Assembly: GCA_016839605.1 (NCBI GenBank)
Contig: JAEOTX010000029.1
Span: 1 to 33,043 of the forward strand
Direction: 5' to 3'
Length of the DNA: 33,043 nt
Origin: Candidatus Thorarchaeota archaeon
GTDB lineage: Archaea > Asgardarchaeota > Thorarchaeia > Thorarchaeales > Thorarchaeaceae
The position numbers and the translations under genes are program-made. Below, piece after piece: positions 1 through 7,733 of the stretch. A model generated the notes under the pieces. It was not told where the DNA came from. It did no database searches and saw nothing but the letters and a program-made list of their open reading frames with translations. How positions within the stretch are numbered: position 1 is the first letter of the stretch; each line of letters begins with the position of its first letter.

Positions 1-678
1 CAGGGCGGTGTTGAGCTATCATACGAACTATGGACACTCTCTTGGGATGACATCTCTGTAGCGACCGGTACTGCACTCTTGCTTCAGCTCGAAGCCATTG
101 GGTTCGAAATCAACATGGAAGTTGTCGATGACGACCCGATGTATGTGGGTATCTATGAGCTTCCACGGACATTCGAGATGTATACCATGGCAGATGGCTA
201 TGGCGCATTCCCAGATCACCCATGGGAGCGAATGCACGAAGACAACGATATTGACTGGGGTAGCAATCCGTTCGGATGGGATAATACCACATTCGATGAT
301 CTCCTAGACGACTATATGGCTGCGGTTCCAGCTGATTTGGAGGCTGCAGCAAGAGCCGTCCAGATTGCTGCAACTGAGAACATGCCGTACATTCCACTGT
401 ATCTGTCAGACGACACTCACGCCTTGAGAGCGGAGTGGACCAACTACAGCATGAAGCCTGGTGGTCCATTCACTGCGTTTTGTCCAGAGACTTTGGTGTT
501 CATGTACGACTCAACAATGATGCCTACGACAACTGCAACGACAACAACAACGACAACAACGGGAACGACCGCTCCTCCACCACCACCTGGTGTTGACATG
601 GTCTTACTCGCCGGCGTTGGCGCAGTTGCTCTGGTTGTTGGTGTGGTCTGCACCTACTTCGTAATGAGAAGACAATAG
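1..678 (+). CDS. Peptide ABC transporter solute-binding protein, family 5, C-terminal part
   Basis: The reading frame is open from the first base, so the gene starts outside the window; 225 residues are visible. It resembles the C-terminal lobe of DppA/OppA-type extracytoplasmic binding proteins, which capture peptides and pass them to the permeases encoded just downstream. After the globular part comes a Thr-rich tract (about residues 175-190), a short Pro run, and one hydrophobic helix (about 199-221) ending in RRQ. This reads as a stalk plus C-terminal membrane anchor, with the binding domain outside the cell. No lipobox can be judged because the N-terminus is missing. It is followed by a terminator-like hairpin and then, 138 nt after the stop, by dppB-type, dppC-type, dppD-type and dppF-type genes on the same strand. 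Substrate specificity cannot be read from this fragment; peptide is the family default. Confidence 0.88.
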   Translation, partial: QGGVELSYELWTLSWDDISVATGTALLLQLEAIGFEINMEVVDDDPMYVGIYELPRTFEMYTMADGYGAFPDHPWERMHEDNDIDWGSNPFGWDNTTFDDLLDDYMAAVPADLEAAARAVQIAATENMPYIPLYLSDDTHALRAEWTNYSMKPGGPFTAFCPETLVFMYDSTMMPTTTATTTTTTTTGTTAPPPPPGVDMVLLAGVGAVALVVGVVCTYFVMRRQ

Positions 679-689
679 TAATCTATAGG

Positions 690-731
690 AAGGGACCTGC
701 AAGGGTCCCTTGCCTCTCTCTTTTTTCGTTT
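690..731 (+). terminator. Hairpin plus T-run after the solute-binding protein gene
   Basis: An 8-bp perfect stem (690-697 with 704-711) closes a 6-nt loop and is followed by a pyrimidine stretch with six T at 721-726. It lies 11 nt after the stop codon. It probably attenuates or ends transcription, so that the abundant binding protein is made in excess of the permease genes. Archaea mainly need the T-run; the stem may stabilise the 3' end. Confidence 0.6.
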
Positions 732-751
732 TGCGCAATCAGTACTTTAAT

Positions 752-765
752 CGATATGCTTTAAG
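752..765 (+). promoter_or_regulatory. Possible TATA element for the first permease operon
   Basis: AT-rich motifs GATATG and TTTAAG lie about 50-60 nt upstream of the permease start at 817. They would place a transcript start near 785-792 and leave a short leader containing the GAGAGGATGAG ribosome-binding site. The match to an archaeal TATA box is only approximate. Confidence 0.3.
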
Positions 766-816
766 GGTCCAATATCCTGTCATTTGGTAATCTAGAATTT
801 GAGAGAGGATGAGATA

Positions 817-1809
817 ATGGCCCTTCGCACAACAGTAGGTACAAGACGATACATTGTAAATCGCGTTGTTCAAACCTTGATAATTTGGTTCCTTATTGTC
901 ACACTCAACTTCATCATCTTCAGGATAATGCCCGGTGATCCTAGGGCATCAATAATTGAACAAGGTATGCCACCAGAACTGCGACAGGCAATTGTAGAGC
1001 GTTTCGGGCTCGATAAGACACTATTGGAACAGTATGTCTTGTACATAGTCGCCCTGTTTCAGGGCGATATGGGTTTCTCATTCTCACACTTCACTGAGCC
1101 TGTCTGGGAAACTATCTTCGGTTTCAGGTTCACCAACACATTCGTTCTCATGGGTGCCTCCATGCTAGTTGCAATAATCATCGGAATGGTCATGGGAGTT
1201 GTAGCAGCGGCTAGACGAGGAAGCAAGATAGACACAGGGTCAACGGTTGTCTTCCTTGTAGCATATAGTATGCCAGTCTTTTGGATTGGTCTGCTAATTC
1301 TGCTCTACCTAGGATTCAATTTTGGGCTTATTCCTCTTGCAGGAACAATAACACGCGGTGTGGAACATGCTAACTTCATCGAATACGCCGCCGACTATCT
1401 ACACCATATGATTGGACCGTGGATTGTCCTCACCCTGTCATTCATCGGAGGGTTCTACCTTATCATGAGAGATAGTGTCTTGGATGTGTTCACCCAGGAT
1501 TATATTTTGGCGGCTGAGGCTAAGGGACTCAAGGAACGCACCATCCTGTATGGCCATGCAATGCGCAATGCAATGCTACCGATGATCAGCGTGATTGCAG
1601 TCAATATGCCATTTCTCATTAGCGGTGCTACAATGACAGAATTCGTCTTCAGTTGGAGTGGACTTGGATTACTGACCTATGACTCTGTGCTTGCCGCTGA
1701 TTACCCGGTCCTGCAAGGGGTATTCCTGTTCTTAGCTACGATCACGGTGATTTCGAACTTCATTGCAGATATGCTGTATCTGAGACTCGATCCAAGGATT
1801 ACCTACTAG
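817..1809 (+). CDS. dppB: Peptide ABC transporter permease, DppB/OppB type
   Basis: A 330-residue integral membrane permease. It has an N-terminal helix after a basic RRY-type start, a periplasmic-side segment with the family pattern NFIIFRIMPGDP, and five further helices. The cytoplasmic EAA coupling loop is visible as LAAEAKGLKERTILYGHAMR, where the ATPase docks, and the protein ends in the typical LRLDPRI(T/R)Y tail. An in-frame TTG at 799 would add six residues, but the ATG at 817 is preferred because GAGAGGATGAG sits just upstream. It pairs with the DppC-type permease 11 nt downstream to form the translocation channel of the first peptide importer. Confidence 0.93.
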   Translation: MALRTTVGTRRYIVNRVVQTLIIWFLIVTLNFIIFRIMPGDPRASIIEQGMPPELRQAIVERFGLDKTLLEQYVLYIVALFQGDMGFSFSHFTEPVWETIFGFRFTNTFVLMGASMLVAIIIGMVMGVVAAARRGSKIDTGSTVVFLVAYSMPVFWIGLLILLYLGFNFGLIPLAGTITRGVEHANFIEYAADYLHHMIGPWIVLTLSFIGGFYLIMRDSVLDVFTQDYILAAEAKGLKERTILYGHAMRNAMLPMISVIAVNMPFLISGATMTEFVFSWSGLGLLTYDSVLAADYPVLQGVFLFLATITVISNFIADMLYLRLDPRITY

Positions 1810-1820
1810 GAGGGAGCTAA

Positions 1821-3359
1821 ATGGCAGAACAAAGTACTATAATGAATCAACAGACAGAGGACTATTCGCTTGATGAGCAGAAGAAGAGACCTTGGCATGT
1901 AAAACTAGTTTCATATGGCTCATTCATCCTTCTCTCTCTAGTGCTTCTGATTTTCATCGATTTGGTCACGGGAGCTTTGGGAACATCCATCACAATAGGC
2001 ATTCTAGAAATGGAGACTGCTGAAAGCGAGAGCATTGTCCTCTTTATGCGTGTTTCAGGCATGATTCTCTTGGGTTTGTCTCTAATAGTTGGCAGGTTCA
2101 GATTTGCAGTCTATGAAAGAAGGAATGGTCGAATGCTGCAAGACCTGCTTGTGATAGGAATACTTCTTGGCGTATTCTTTGCGGTTAACCTTGGTATTGG
2201 GATTCTTGCAGTTTTCTTCGTGTTCTTTTGGGATCCCAAGTTTGCGGAGCAATGGCAGGATAGAACACTCAAGATCTATAGATTTGTGATATCTGGGAGT
2301 GTTCTAATCTGGTTTTCACTGGAAGCATTTCTGTCTGAAGGATGGATTGGTACTACACTTCTGCCGAGAGTTCTCACACGTTCATTATCAGACATAATGA
2401 TGGGTAGTGGCTGGGAACCATTGACATTCTGCGTCGTAGTTCTCATCATGACCTCCTATCTGTTGCTGCCAAAGGCGTTCTATGCACTCTGGGGTTTCAG
2501 GAAGAACATCGAGTCCTTCTGGAGAGAATTCGTCTATGAACCAATGGGACTTGTAGGGCTCTTTGTTATAGGTGCAATTGTGCTTATTGCAGTATTTGCG
2601 CCCTTTATTGCCACACATCACTGGGGGGAGGGATCTTGGGTGTTGGAAGACCTATTAGCGCCGCCAAGTGCTGAACACTGGATGGGCACCAATCACAACG
2701 GGCAAGACATATTCAGTCGGATAGTTTATGGTGCACAAATATCACTGCTCGTTGGTTTCTTAGCAGCAATCATCGCTGTGGCAATAGGTACAACTGTGGG
2801 CCTCATTTCAGGTTACTTTGGTGGTTTCACCGACACAATTCTCATGAGAATTACTGATCTCTTCCTCAGTCTGCCGACGCTACCATTGATGATGATCATG
2901 CTTGCATTGTTCGGGCGAGGACTGCAAAATGTTATCATTGTGATAGCAATATTAGGGTGGACTGGGACCGCTCGAATGGTTCGAAGTGAAGCGCTATCTC
3001 TACGTGAGAGACCTCTCACAGAGGCTGCACATGCACTTGGTGCAAATGACTTGTACATCCTATTTAGACACATCTTCCCCAATACACTGCCTCTCGTTCT
3101 AGCTAATATGATCCTGGGAGTAGTGAACGCCATCTTATCTGAGGCAGGCATTGCATTCCTTGGGTTCGTAGACATACATGGACAGCCATCTTGGGGCATA
3201 ATTCTACACTGGGCATCCAACAATGGTGCTCTATTGAATAACATGTGGTGGTGGATCGTGCCGCCTGGCCTCCTCATCATGTTAACAGCACTCGGTTTCG
3301 TCTTCGTCAGTCATGCTGCTGACAAAGTCGTGAACCCAAGACTGAGAGGGAGGAGATAG
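1821..3359 (+). CDS. dppC: Peptide ABC transporter permease, DppC/OppC type, with N-terminal membrane extension
   Basis: At 512 residues this is much longer than the usual ~300 for DppC. The C-terminal ~285 residues are a normal DppC core: a first helix near 240-262, the MGTNHNGQDIFSR segment after the large extracellular loop, a coupling loop EAAHALGANDLYILFRHIFP, and the closing NPRLRGRR. The first ~230 residues add about five more hydrophobic helices (around 28-50, 72-92, 108-136, 152-170 and 195-220) that are not part of the canonical permease. The start ATG has a strong AGGAGGGAG site 8 nt upstream. It is translationally close to the dppB-type gene before it and the ATPase gene after it (1 nt gap). 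The role of the extension is unknown; the second importer in this window also has an extended DppC. Confidence 0.92.
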   Translation: MAEQSTIMNQQTEDYSLDEQKKRPWHVKLVSYGSFILLSLVLLIFIDLVTGALGTSITIGILEMETAESESIVLFMRVSGMILLGLSLIVGRFRFAVYERRNGRMLQDLLVIGILLGVFFAVNLGIGILAVFFVFFWDPKFAEQWQDRTLKIYRFVISGSVLIWFSLEAFLSEGWIGTTLLPRVLTRSLSDIMMGSGWEPLTFCVVVLIMTSYLLLPKAFYALWGFRKNIESFWREFVYEPMGLVGLFVIGAIVLIAVFAPFIATHHWGEGSWVLEDLLAPPSAEHWMGTNHNGQDIFSRIVYGAQISLLVGFLAAIIAVAIGTTVGLISGYFGGFTDTILMRITDLFLSLPTLPLMMIMLALFGRGLQNVIIVIAILGWTGTARMVRSEALSLRERPLTEAAHALGANDLYILFRHIFPNTLPLVLANMILGVVNAILSEAGIAFLGFVDIHGQPSWGIILHWASNNGALLNNMWWWIVPPGLLIMLTALGFVFVSHAADKVVNPRLRGRR

Positions 3360-3360
3360 A

Positions 3361-4338
3361 ATGGCAATACTCGAGGTGGAGAACCTAAAGACGCATTATT
3401 ACATTGGAGACAAACCAGTTTACGCCGTTGACGACGTGTCTTTCACCATTGACAGGAATGAAACACTTGGACTTGCTGGTGAGTCAGGATGCGGGAAGAC
3501 CACAACAGCTTACAGTATCCTGCGTATCCTTCCAGCTAACGGGAAAATTGTGGAAGGTAGCGTCAAGCTTGATGGTGAGGATCTGGTAACGAAATCAATG
3601 GAAGAGATGAGGAAGATTCGCTGGAAGAAGGCCTCAATCGTATTTCAATATGCAATGAACGCCTTCAACCCGGTGCTAAGGATAGGTCGACAAATCGTAG
3701 AAGTCATACAAGAAAAGGAGGGCGGCAGTGAGCAAGCAGCTGCACTGACTGTAGCTGGATTGTTCGAGGAGGTTGGACTAGAGCCAAGTCGAATCGATGA
3801 CTATCCTCACGAGTTCAGCGGAGGAATGCTTCAGAGAGCTATCATTGCTCAGGCGTTATCATGTGATCCAAGACTTATCATTGCAGACGAGCCGGTCACG
3901 GCGCTTGACGTCATCGTGCAGAATAAGATTCTCGACCTTCTCCGAAAACTCCAAGCCAAGTACAATTTGGCTGTGCTATTCATCACTCACGACCTCTCTG
4001 TTGTTGCTGAGAATTGCACACAAGTGGGAATCATGTATGCAGGAAACCTGATGGAGCTGGGTTCTGCAACTTCAGTATTCAAGGAGTCGTTGCACCCCTA
4101 TACATACAAGCTAATCGGTGCTTTTCCAAGCGTTACAGGGCCCAAGCGGAGACTGGAGTTCATTCCAGGCACTCCACCAAACCTGATGAAACCGCCACCA
4201 GGGTGCACGTTTCATCCCAGATGCCCGTACGCACAGGACATATGCAGTAAGGAACTGCCGAAATTCGAAGAGATCAGCAATGGCCACTATGCAAGATGTC
4301 ATTTTGCTGGGCAGCTAGAATTTGGAGGAGAAGAATAA
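3361..4338 (+). CDS. dppD: Peptide ABC transporter ATP-binding protein, DppD/OppD type
   Basis: A 325-residue nucleotide-binding subunit that energises peptide import from the cytoplasmic face. Walker A is GESGCGKT (about 40-47), the signature is FSGGM, Walker B is LIIADEP and the H-loop is ITHDL, so it should be a competent ATPase. The C-terminal OppD/DppD extension is present, with GCTFHPRC followed by two more cysteines, the four-Cys pattern that binds an iron-sulfur cluster in some OppD proteins. The start follows a GGAGGAG site, and the stop overlaps the next start (TAATG), indicating translational coupling with the partner ATPase. Confidence 0.95.
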   Translation: MAILEVENLKTHYYIGDKPVYAVDDVSFTIDRNETLGLAGESGCGKTTTAYSILRILPANGKIVEGSVKLDGEDLVTKSMEEMRKIRWKKASIVFQYAMNAFNPVLRIGRQIVEVIQEKEGGSEQAAALTVAGLFEEVGLEPSRIDDYPHEFSGGMLQRAIIAQALSCDPRLIIADEPVTALDVIVQNKILDLLRKLQAKYNLAVLFITHDLSVVAENCTQVGIMYAGNLMELGSATSVFKESLHPYTYKLIGAFPSVTGPKRRLEFIPGTPPNLMKPPPGCTFHPRCPYAQDICSKELPKFEEISNGHYARCHFAGQLEFGGEE

Positions 4339-5327
4339 TGGCAAGCAGCAAACCTATCCTAGAAGTAAAGAACCTCAAGAAATGGTTCCCAGTCCGAAGC
4401 GGTTTCTTCTCATTCTTCGGTGAACAGAGATATGTAAAAGCAGTTGATGATGTCAGTTTCGAAGTTCCTGAAGGCGGATCGATTTGTATCGTCGGGGAAA
4501 GCGGGTGCGGTAAAACTACGCTAGCTAGGACTATTCTCAGACTCGTTGAACCCACAGGCGGCGAGGTATATTTCGAAGGTGAGAATATTTACGATAAGAC
4601 ACGAGGCGAGTTGGCAGAGCTCAGACTCCAAATGCAGCTCATATTCCAGAATCCCTTCGAAGTGCTGGACCCTAGACTCACCATCGAGACCCTTGTTGGA
4701 GAAGGACTTCATATACATAACTTGGAGGAAGATCCTCAAGTTGTGAGGGAGAGAGTCTTCAAGGCACTTGAAGCCGTCAGGTTGGTCCCAGCCAGGAACT
4801 TTGCCAGTAGATATACTCACGAACTCAGCGGCGGACAGCTTCAGCGTGTGGCTATTGCGCGTTCTTTGATATTCGAACCTAAACTAGTAATAGCAGATGA
4901 ACCTGTTTCGATGCTAGATGCTAGCATAAGGACTGAAGTAATGAACCTCATGACAGATTTGCAGAAGGATTTTGGCCACACATACATCTTCATCACACAT
5001 GACCTCGCTCAGGCACGATACATCGGTGACTTCTGCATCGTTATGTATCTGGGTCGAATTGCAGAGATGGGCCCCATGGAAACCGTAATTCTCGATCCGA
5101 TTCATCCTTACACAAAAGCGTTGGTTTCGAATATACCTGTTCCAGATCCAACAGAGCAGAGAGACAGGATATTCTTAGAGGGTGAAACTCCGACCCCCAT
5201 TGACCTCCCAGAAGGGTGCCGATTCAAACCTAGATGCCAAGCATATAGCGACACCTACTGCAAACCTGAAGAACCGAATCTAATCGAGGTATCACCAGGC
5301 CACTGGGTAGCCTGCTATGCACCATAA
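4338..5327 (+). CDS. dppF: Peptide ABC transporter ATP-binding protein, DppF/OppF type
   Basis: The second ATPase of the importer, 329 residues when started at the ATG that overlaps the previous stop; the GGAGGAG before it supports this start over an upstream in-frame TTG-type extension. Motifs are complete: GESGCGKT, LSGGQLQRV, Walker B LVIADEP and H-loop THDLAQ. The N-terminal region carries the VKNLKKWFPV-type opening characteristic of DppF/OppF. The C-terminal tail has the GCRFKPRC pattern. It would form a heterodimer with the DppD-type protein under the two permeases. It is the last gene of the first importer operon. Confidence 0.95.
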   Translation: MASSKPILEVKNLKKWFPVRSGFFSFFGEQRYVKAVDDVSFEVPEGGSICIVGESGCGKTTLARTILRLVEPTGGEVYFEGENIYDKTRGELAELRLQMQLIFQNPFEVLDPRLTIETLVGEGLHIHNLEEDPQVVRERVFKALEAVRLVPARNFASRYTHELSGGQLQRVAIARSLIFEPKLVIADEPVSMLDASIRTEVMNLMTDLQKDFGHTYIFITHDLAQARYIGDFCIVMYLGRIAEMGPMETVILDPIHPYTKALVSNIPVPDPTEQRDRIFLEGETPTPIDLPEGCRFKPRCQAYSDTYCKPEEPNLIEVSPGHWVACYAP

Positions 5328-5366
5328 TTCCGTCTGACACAGAATCGCTCCAGAGGCCGGACATTG

Positions 5367-6617
5367 ATGGAAAATGAGCAGAGGAGTAACTGGGCTGCAC
5401 TCAAATCAGTTTACTACTCCGCCATATTTTGCAGTCTTGGTTTCTTCCTAGTACGATTCCTAATTCCGATCATCGCCTATACCATAATGGGGGTCTCAGC
5501 TACTGAAGTTGCACTTGTCTTCTCTGTGCTCACTCTGGGGACCGCAGTCTTTTCACCCATTGCAGGAAGAGTTGTCAAACGAGGGCGTCGAAGAGAATCG
5601 ATTGCTTTTGGAGCGATGGTCAGAGCAATGGCTTACTTTGGAATGACGGTCGCGATCATCCTGAATGACATCGGTCTCCTGGTATTGAACAGCATAGTTT
5701 GGGGAGTGGGTGCAGCTTTCTATCGTGTTGGAAGTGATGCTGAAATCTCTGAGAGAGTAATTCGTGATAACAGAGCGGAAGCTTTTGGACGCCGAGAATC
5801 GTTTAGTGCTACTGGAAGCATAGTAGGCGCGATTGTGGGTTTCGAAATCATGTACATGATAGGCCTCGAAACAGTGTTCCTATTCTTTGCAGTGATGAAC
5901 ATCTTTGGCGGACTCATTGTGATTAGACACCGTCCTCCACTTGAGCCACACAAAGAAATCACACTTCTCCCAAGTGTCCACAAAGCAGTTAGTGCTGGCA
6001 TTATCGCATTAGTAATTGCCGCATCACTCGACACATTCATTGCAGCTCTGCTCTCTCCATTTGTAGAGATATTCATCTTGCACAACTATCCTGGTCTAGA
6101 CCTCTTTGTGTTGGCACTGGTCTATCTCCCAGCAGGAATCATCTCAGGGCTCTTTGGAGCTCCGCTTGGGAAATATGCAGACAAGAGAAACAAAGTAAGA
6201 ATCGTATCAGGAGCAGTCTTTGTAGGAGCAATAGGCACACTGATTCTTGCTTTTGTACCAGCCATCTTTTCGGTAGCGTGGCACGGACTCCTAGCAATTG
6301 CAGTCCTCTTCACAATAGGTAGTGTGGCAGGGGTCATGGCATATACAGTCATGTCTTCTGTTCTTGGAACAGCATATGAAGGGAGGGCAGGAGAAGGCTT
6401 TGGGATGTTTGAAGCTGCAATGGGCTTCTCCCGGTTCTCAGCTCCGCTAATTGGAGGACTATTGTGGGACTTCATAGATCCGGTTGTCCCATTCCTGTTC
6501 GTCGGTTTGTCTGGATTTCTACTGATTCCAATCTACATTCATGGAATGCGACAATATCAAAGTGCAATCGCTCTACGAAACGAAACTTCTCCGGTCAATG
6601 ATGCGCAAGAATTATAG
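5367..6617 (+). CDS. MFS transporter
   Basis: A 416-residue membrane protein with about 12 hydrophobic helices arranged as two six-helix halves, as in the major facilitator superfamily. A basic cytoplasmic loop RVVKRGRRRES between helices 2 and 3 matches the conserved MFS loop 2-3, and GKYADKRNKVR is the equivalent in the second half. ATG 5367 is preferred over the adjacent TTG at 5364. It begins 39 nt after the peptide importer operon and may be read through from it. The substrate cannot be inferred; a drug- or metabolite-efflux role is possible. A second, unrelated-looking MFS gene is at 12867-14066. Confidence 0.85.
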   Translation: MENEQRSNWAALKSVYYSAIFCSLGFFLVRFLIPIIAYTIMGVSATEVALVFSVLTLGTAVFSPIAGRVVKRGRRRESIAFGAMVRAMAYFGMTVAIILNDIGLLVLNSIVWGVGAAFYRVGSDAEISERVIRDNRAEAFGRRESFSATGSIVGAIVGFEIMYMIGLETVFLFFAVMNIFGGLIVIRHRPPLEPHKEITLLPSVHKAVSAGIIALVIAASLDTFIAALLSPFVEIFILHNYPGLDLFVLALVYLPAGIISGLFGAPLGKYADKRNKVRIVSGAVFVGAIGTLILAFVPAIFSVAWHGLLAIAVLFTIGSVAGVMAYTVMSSVLGTAYEGRAGEGFGMFEAAMGFSRFSAPLIGGLLWDFIDPVVPFLFVGLSGFLLIPIYIHGMRQYQSAIALRNETSPVNDAQEL

Positions 6618-6667
6618 CGATATAGATTGCCTCTAGCTTCGAGGACCGCCATAGTAGGTGTAATCCA

Positions 6668-7675
6668 ATGACTGTGCGTGTCGGTATCAATGGTTTTGGA
6701 AGAATTGGGCGTGGCTTTCTTAGGTCCGCCCTTGGGATGAAGGAGTTTGAAGTCGTTGCTCTCAACGATCTAATGGATCTGAAGTCACTTGCTCATCTGA
6801 TGAAGTATGACACAGTGATGGGAAGATTCGAAGGCAGTGTTGAGGCTGGTGACAATACTCTAACGGTTGAAGGTCATGAGATGAAAGTGGTGTCTGAGAG
6901 AGACCCTGCTAATCTCCCCTGGAAGGAGCTTGGAGTTGACATTGTTGCAGAGTGTACAGGTTTCTTCAGGAAAAAGTCTGATGCAGAGAAACACATCTCC
7001 GCAGGAGCGAAGAAGGTTGTGTTGAGTGCTCCTGGTAAAGGCGGCGAAATGAGAACAGTAGTTCTGGGCGTAAATGACGAGGAGTACGATCCTGCAAAAG
7101 ACGATGTAATATCAAATGCATCTTGTACGACCAACTGCCTCGCACCAATGGTCAAAGTCATTGATGAGAGCTTTGGGCTTGTAAGAGGTCTCATGACAAC
7201 GATTCATGCTGTGACAAATGACCAAGTAATGCTCGATGGCCCACATAAAGACCTGCGAAGAGCTCGAGCTGCTTGTTGGAACATTGTGCCAACAACAACT
7301 GGTGCGGCAAAGGCAATAGGATTGGTCTATCCGAAAGCTGCTGGAAAGCTTGACGGCATGGCCCTAAGAGTACCAGTGATGGATGGGTCTATAGTAGACT
7401 TGAATGTTCTCGTTGAGAAGGACACTGACGTAGCATCGGTAAATGCAGCATTCAAGAAGGCCTCAGAAAAAGGCCCTCTAGCTGGATACCTTGGCTATAC
7501 AGAGGAACCACTGGTGTCGTCAGATATAATCGGTGACACTCATTCATGTGTCTTCGACTCTCTGACAACAGCGGTTTCTGGAAACATGATTAAGGTTCTA
7601 GGCTGGTATGACAACGAGCAGGGATACAGCCAGCGATTAGCCGATCTAGTAGGCATTATTTCGAGCAAGATGTAG
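6668..7675 (+). CDS. gap: Glyceraldehyde-3-phosphate dehydrogenase, bacterial/eukaryotic class I type
   Basis: A 335-residue enzyme of glycolysis/gluconeogenesis that oxidises and phosphorylates glyceraldehyde 3-phosphate. The Rossmann opening VGINGFGRIGR, the catalytic-cysteine motif SNASCTTNCLAP, the catalytic His in IHAVTNDQ, the phosphate-binding TTTGAAKA and the C-terminal WYDNEQGYS are all present, so it looks fully active. The acidic residue in ALNDLMD after the second beta strand suggests NAD rather than NADP preference. The ATG follows an AGGTG site 7 nt upstream. Most archaea rely on a distinct archaeal class of GAPDH with different motifs; this one is the bacterial type, suggesting acquisition from bacteria or retention in a lineage with mixed central metabolism. 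The adjacent genes are not glycolytic. It has its own terminator. Confidence 0.97.
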   Translation: MTVRVGINGFGRIGRGFLRSALGMKEFEVVALNDLMDLKSLAHLMKYDTVMGRFEGSVEAGDNTLTVEGHEMKVVSERDPANLPWKELGVDIVAECTGFFRKKSDAEKHISAGAKKVVLSAPGKGGEMRTVVLGVNDEEYDPAKDDVISNASCTTNCLAPMVKVIDESFGLVRGLMTTIHAVTNDQVMLDGPHKDLRRARAACWNIVPTTTGAAKAIGLVYPKAAGKLDGMALRVPVMDGSIVDLNVLVEKDTDVASVNAAFKKASEKGPLAGYLGYTEEPLVSSDIIGDTHSCVFDSLTTAVSGNMIKVLGWYDNEQGYSQRLADLVGIISSKM

Positions 7676-7676
7676 A

Positions 7677-7706
7677 GAGCCCTTTTTGGGGCTCACCCCT
7701 TTTCTT
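7677..7706 (+). terminator. Hairpin and T-rich tail after gap
   Basis: The perfect 6-bp stem GAGCCC/GGGCTC (7677-7682 with 7689-7694, sliding possible) closes a short T-rich loop and is followed by CCCCTTTTCTT. It starts 2 nt after the gap stop codon and separates gap from the downstream citrate synthase-like gene. Confidence 0.6.
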
Positions 7707-7733
7707 AACTGAAGATTCCAAATTTAGCATCAA

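Noticed and set aside
110-469. Antisense open frames inside the large genes (for example within 1-678 and 2813-3280)
   Set aside because: They mirror well-supported genes in other frames and lack ribosome-binding sites and domain character.
527-570. ACA/ACG repeats in the first binding-protein gene as a possible CRISPR or tandem repeat element
   Set aside because: The repeat is in frame and encodes a poly-Thr linker between a domain and a membrane helix, so it is coding low complexity.
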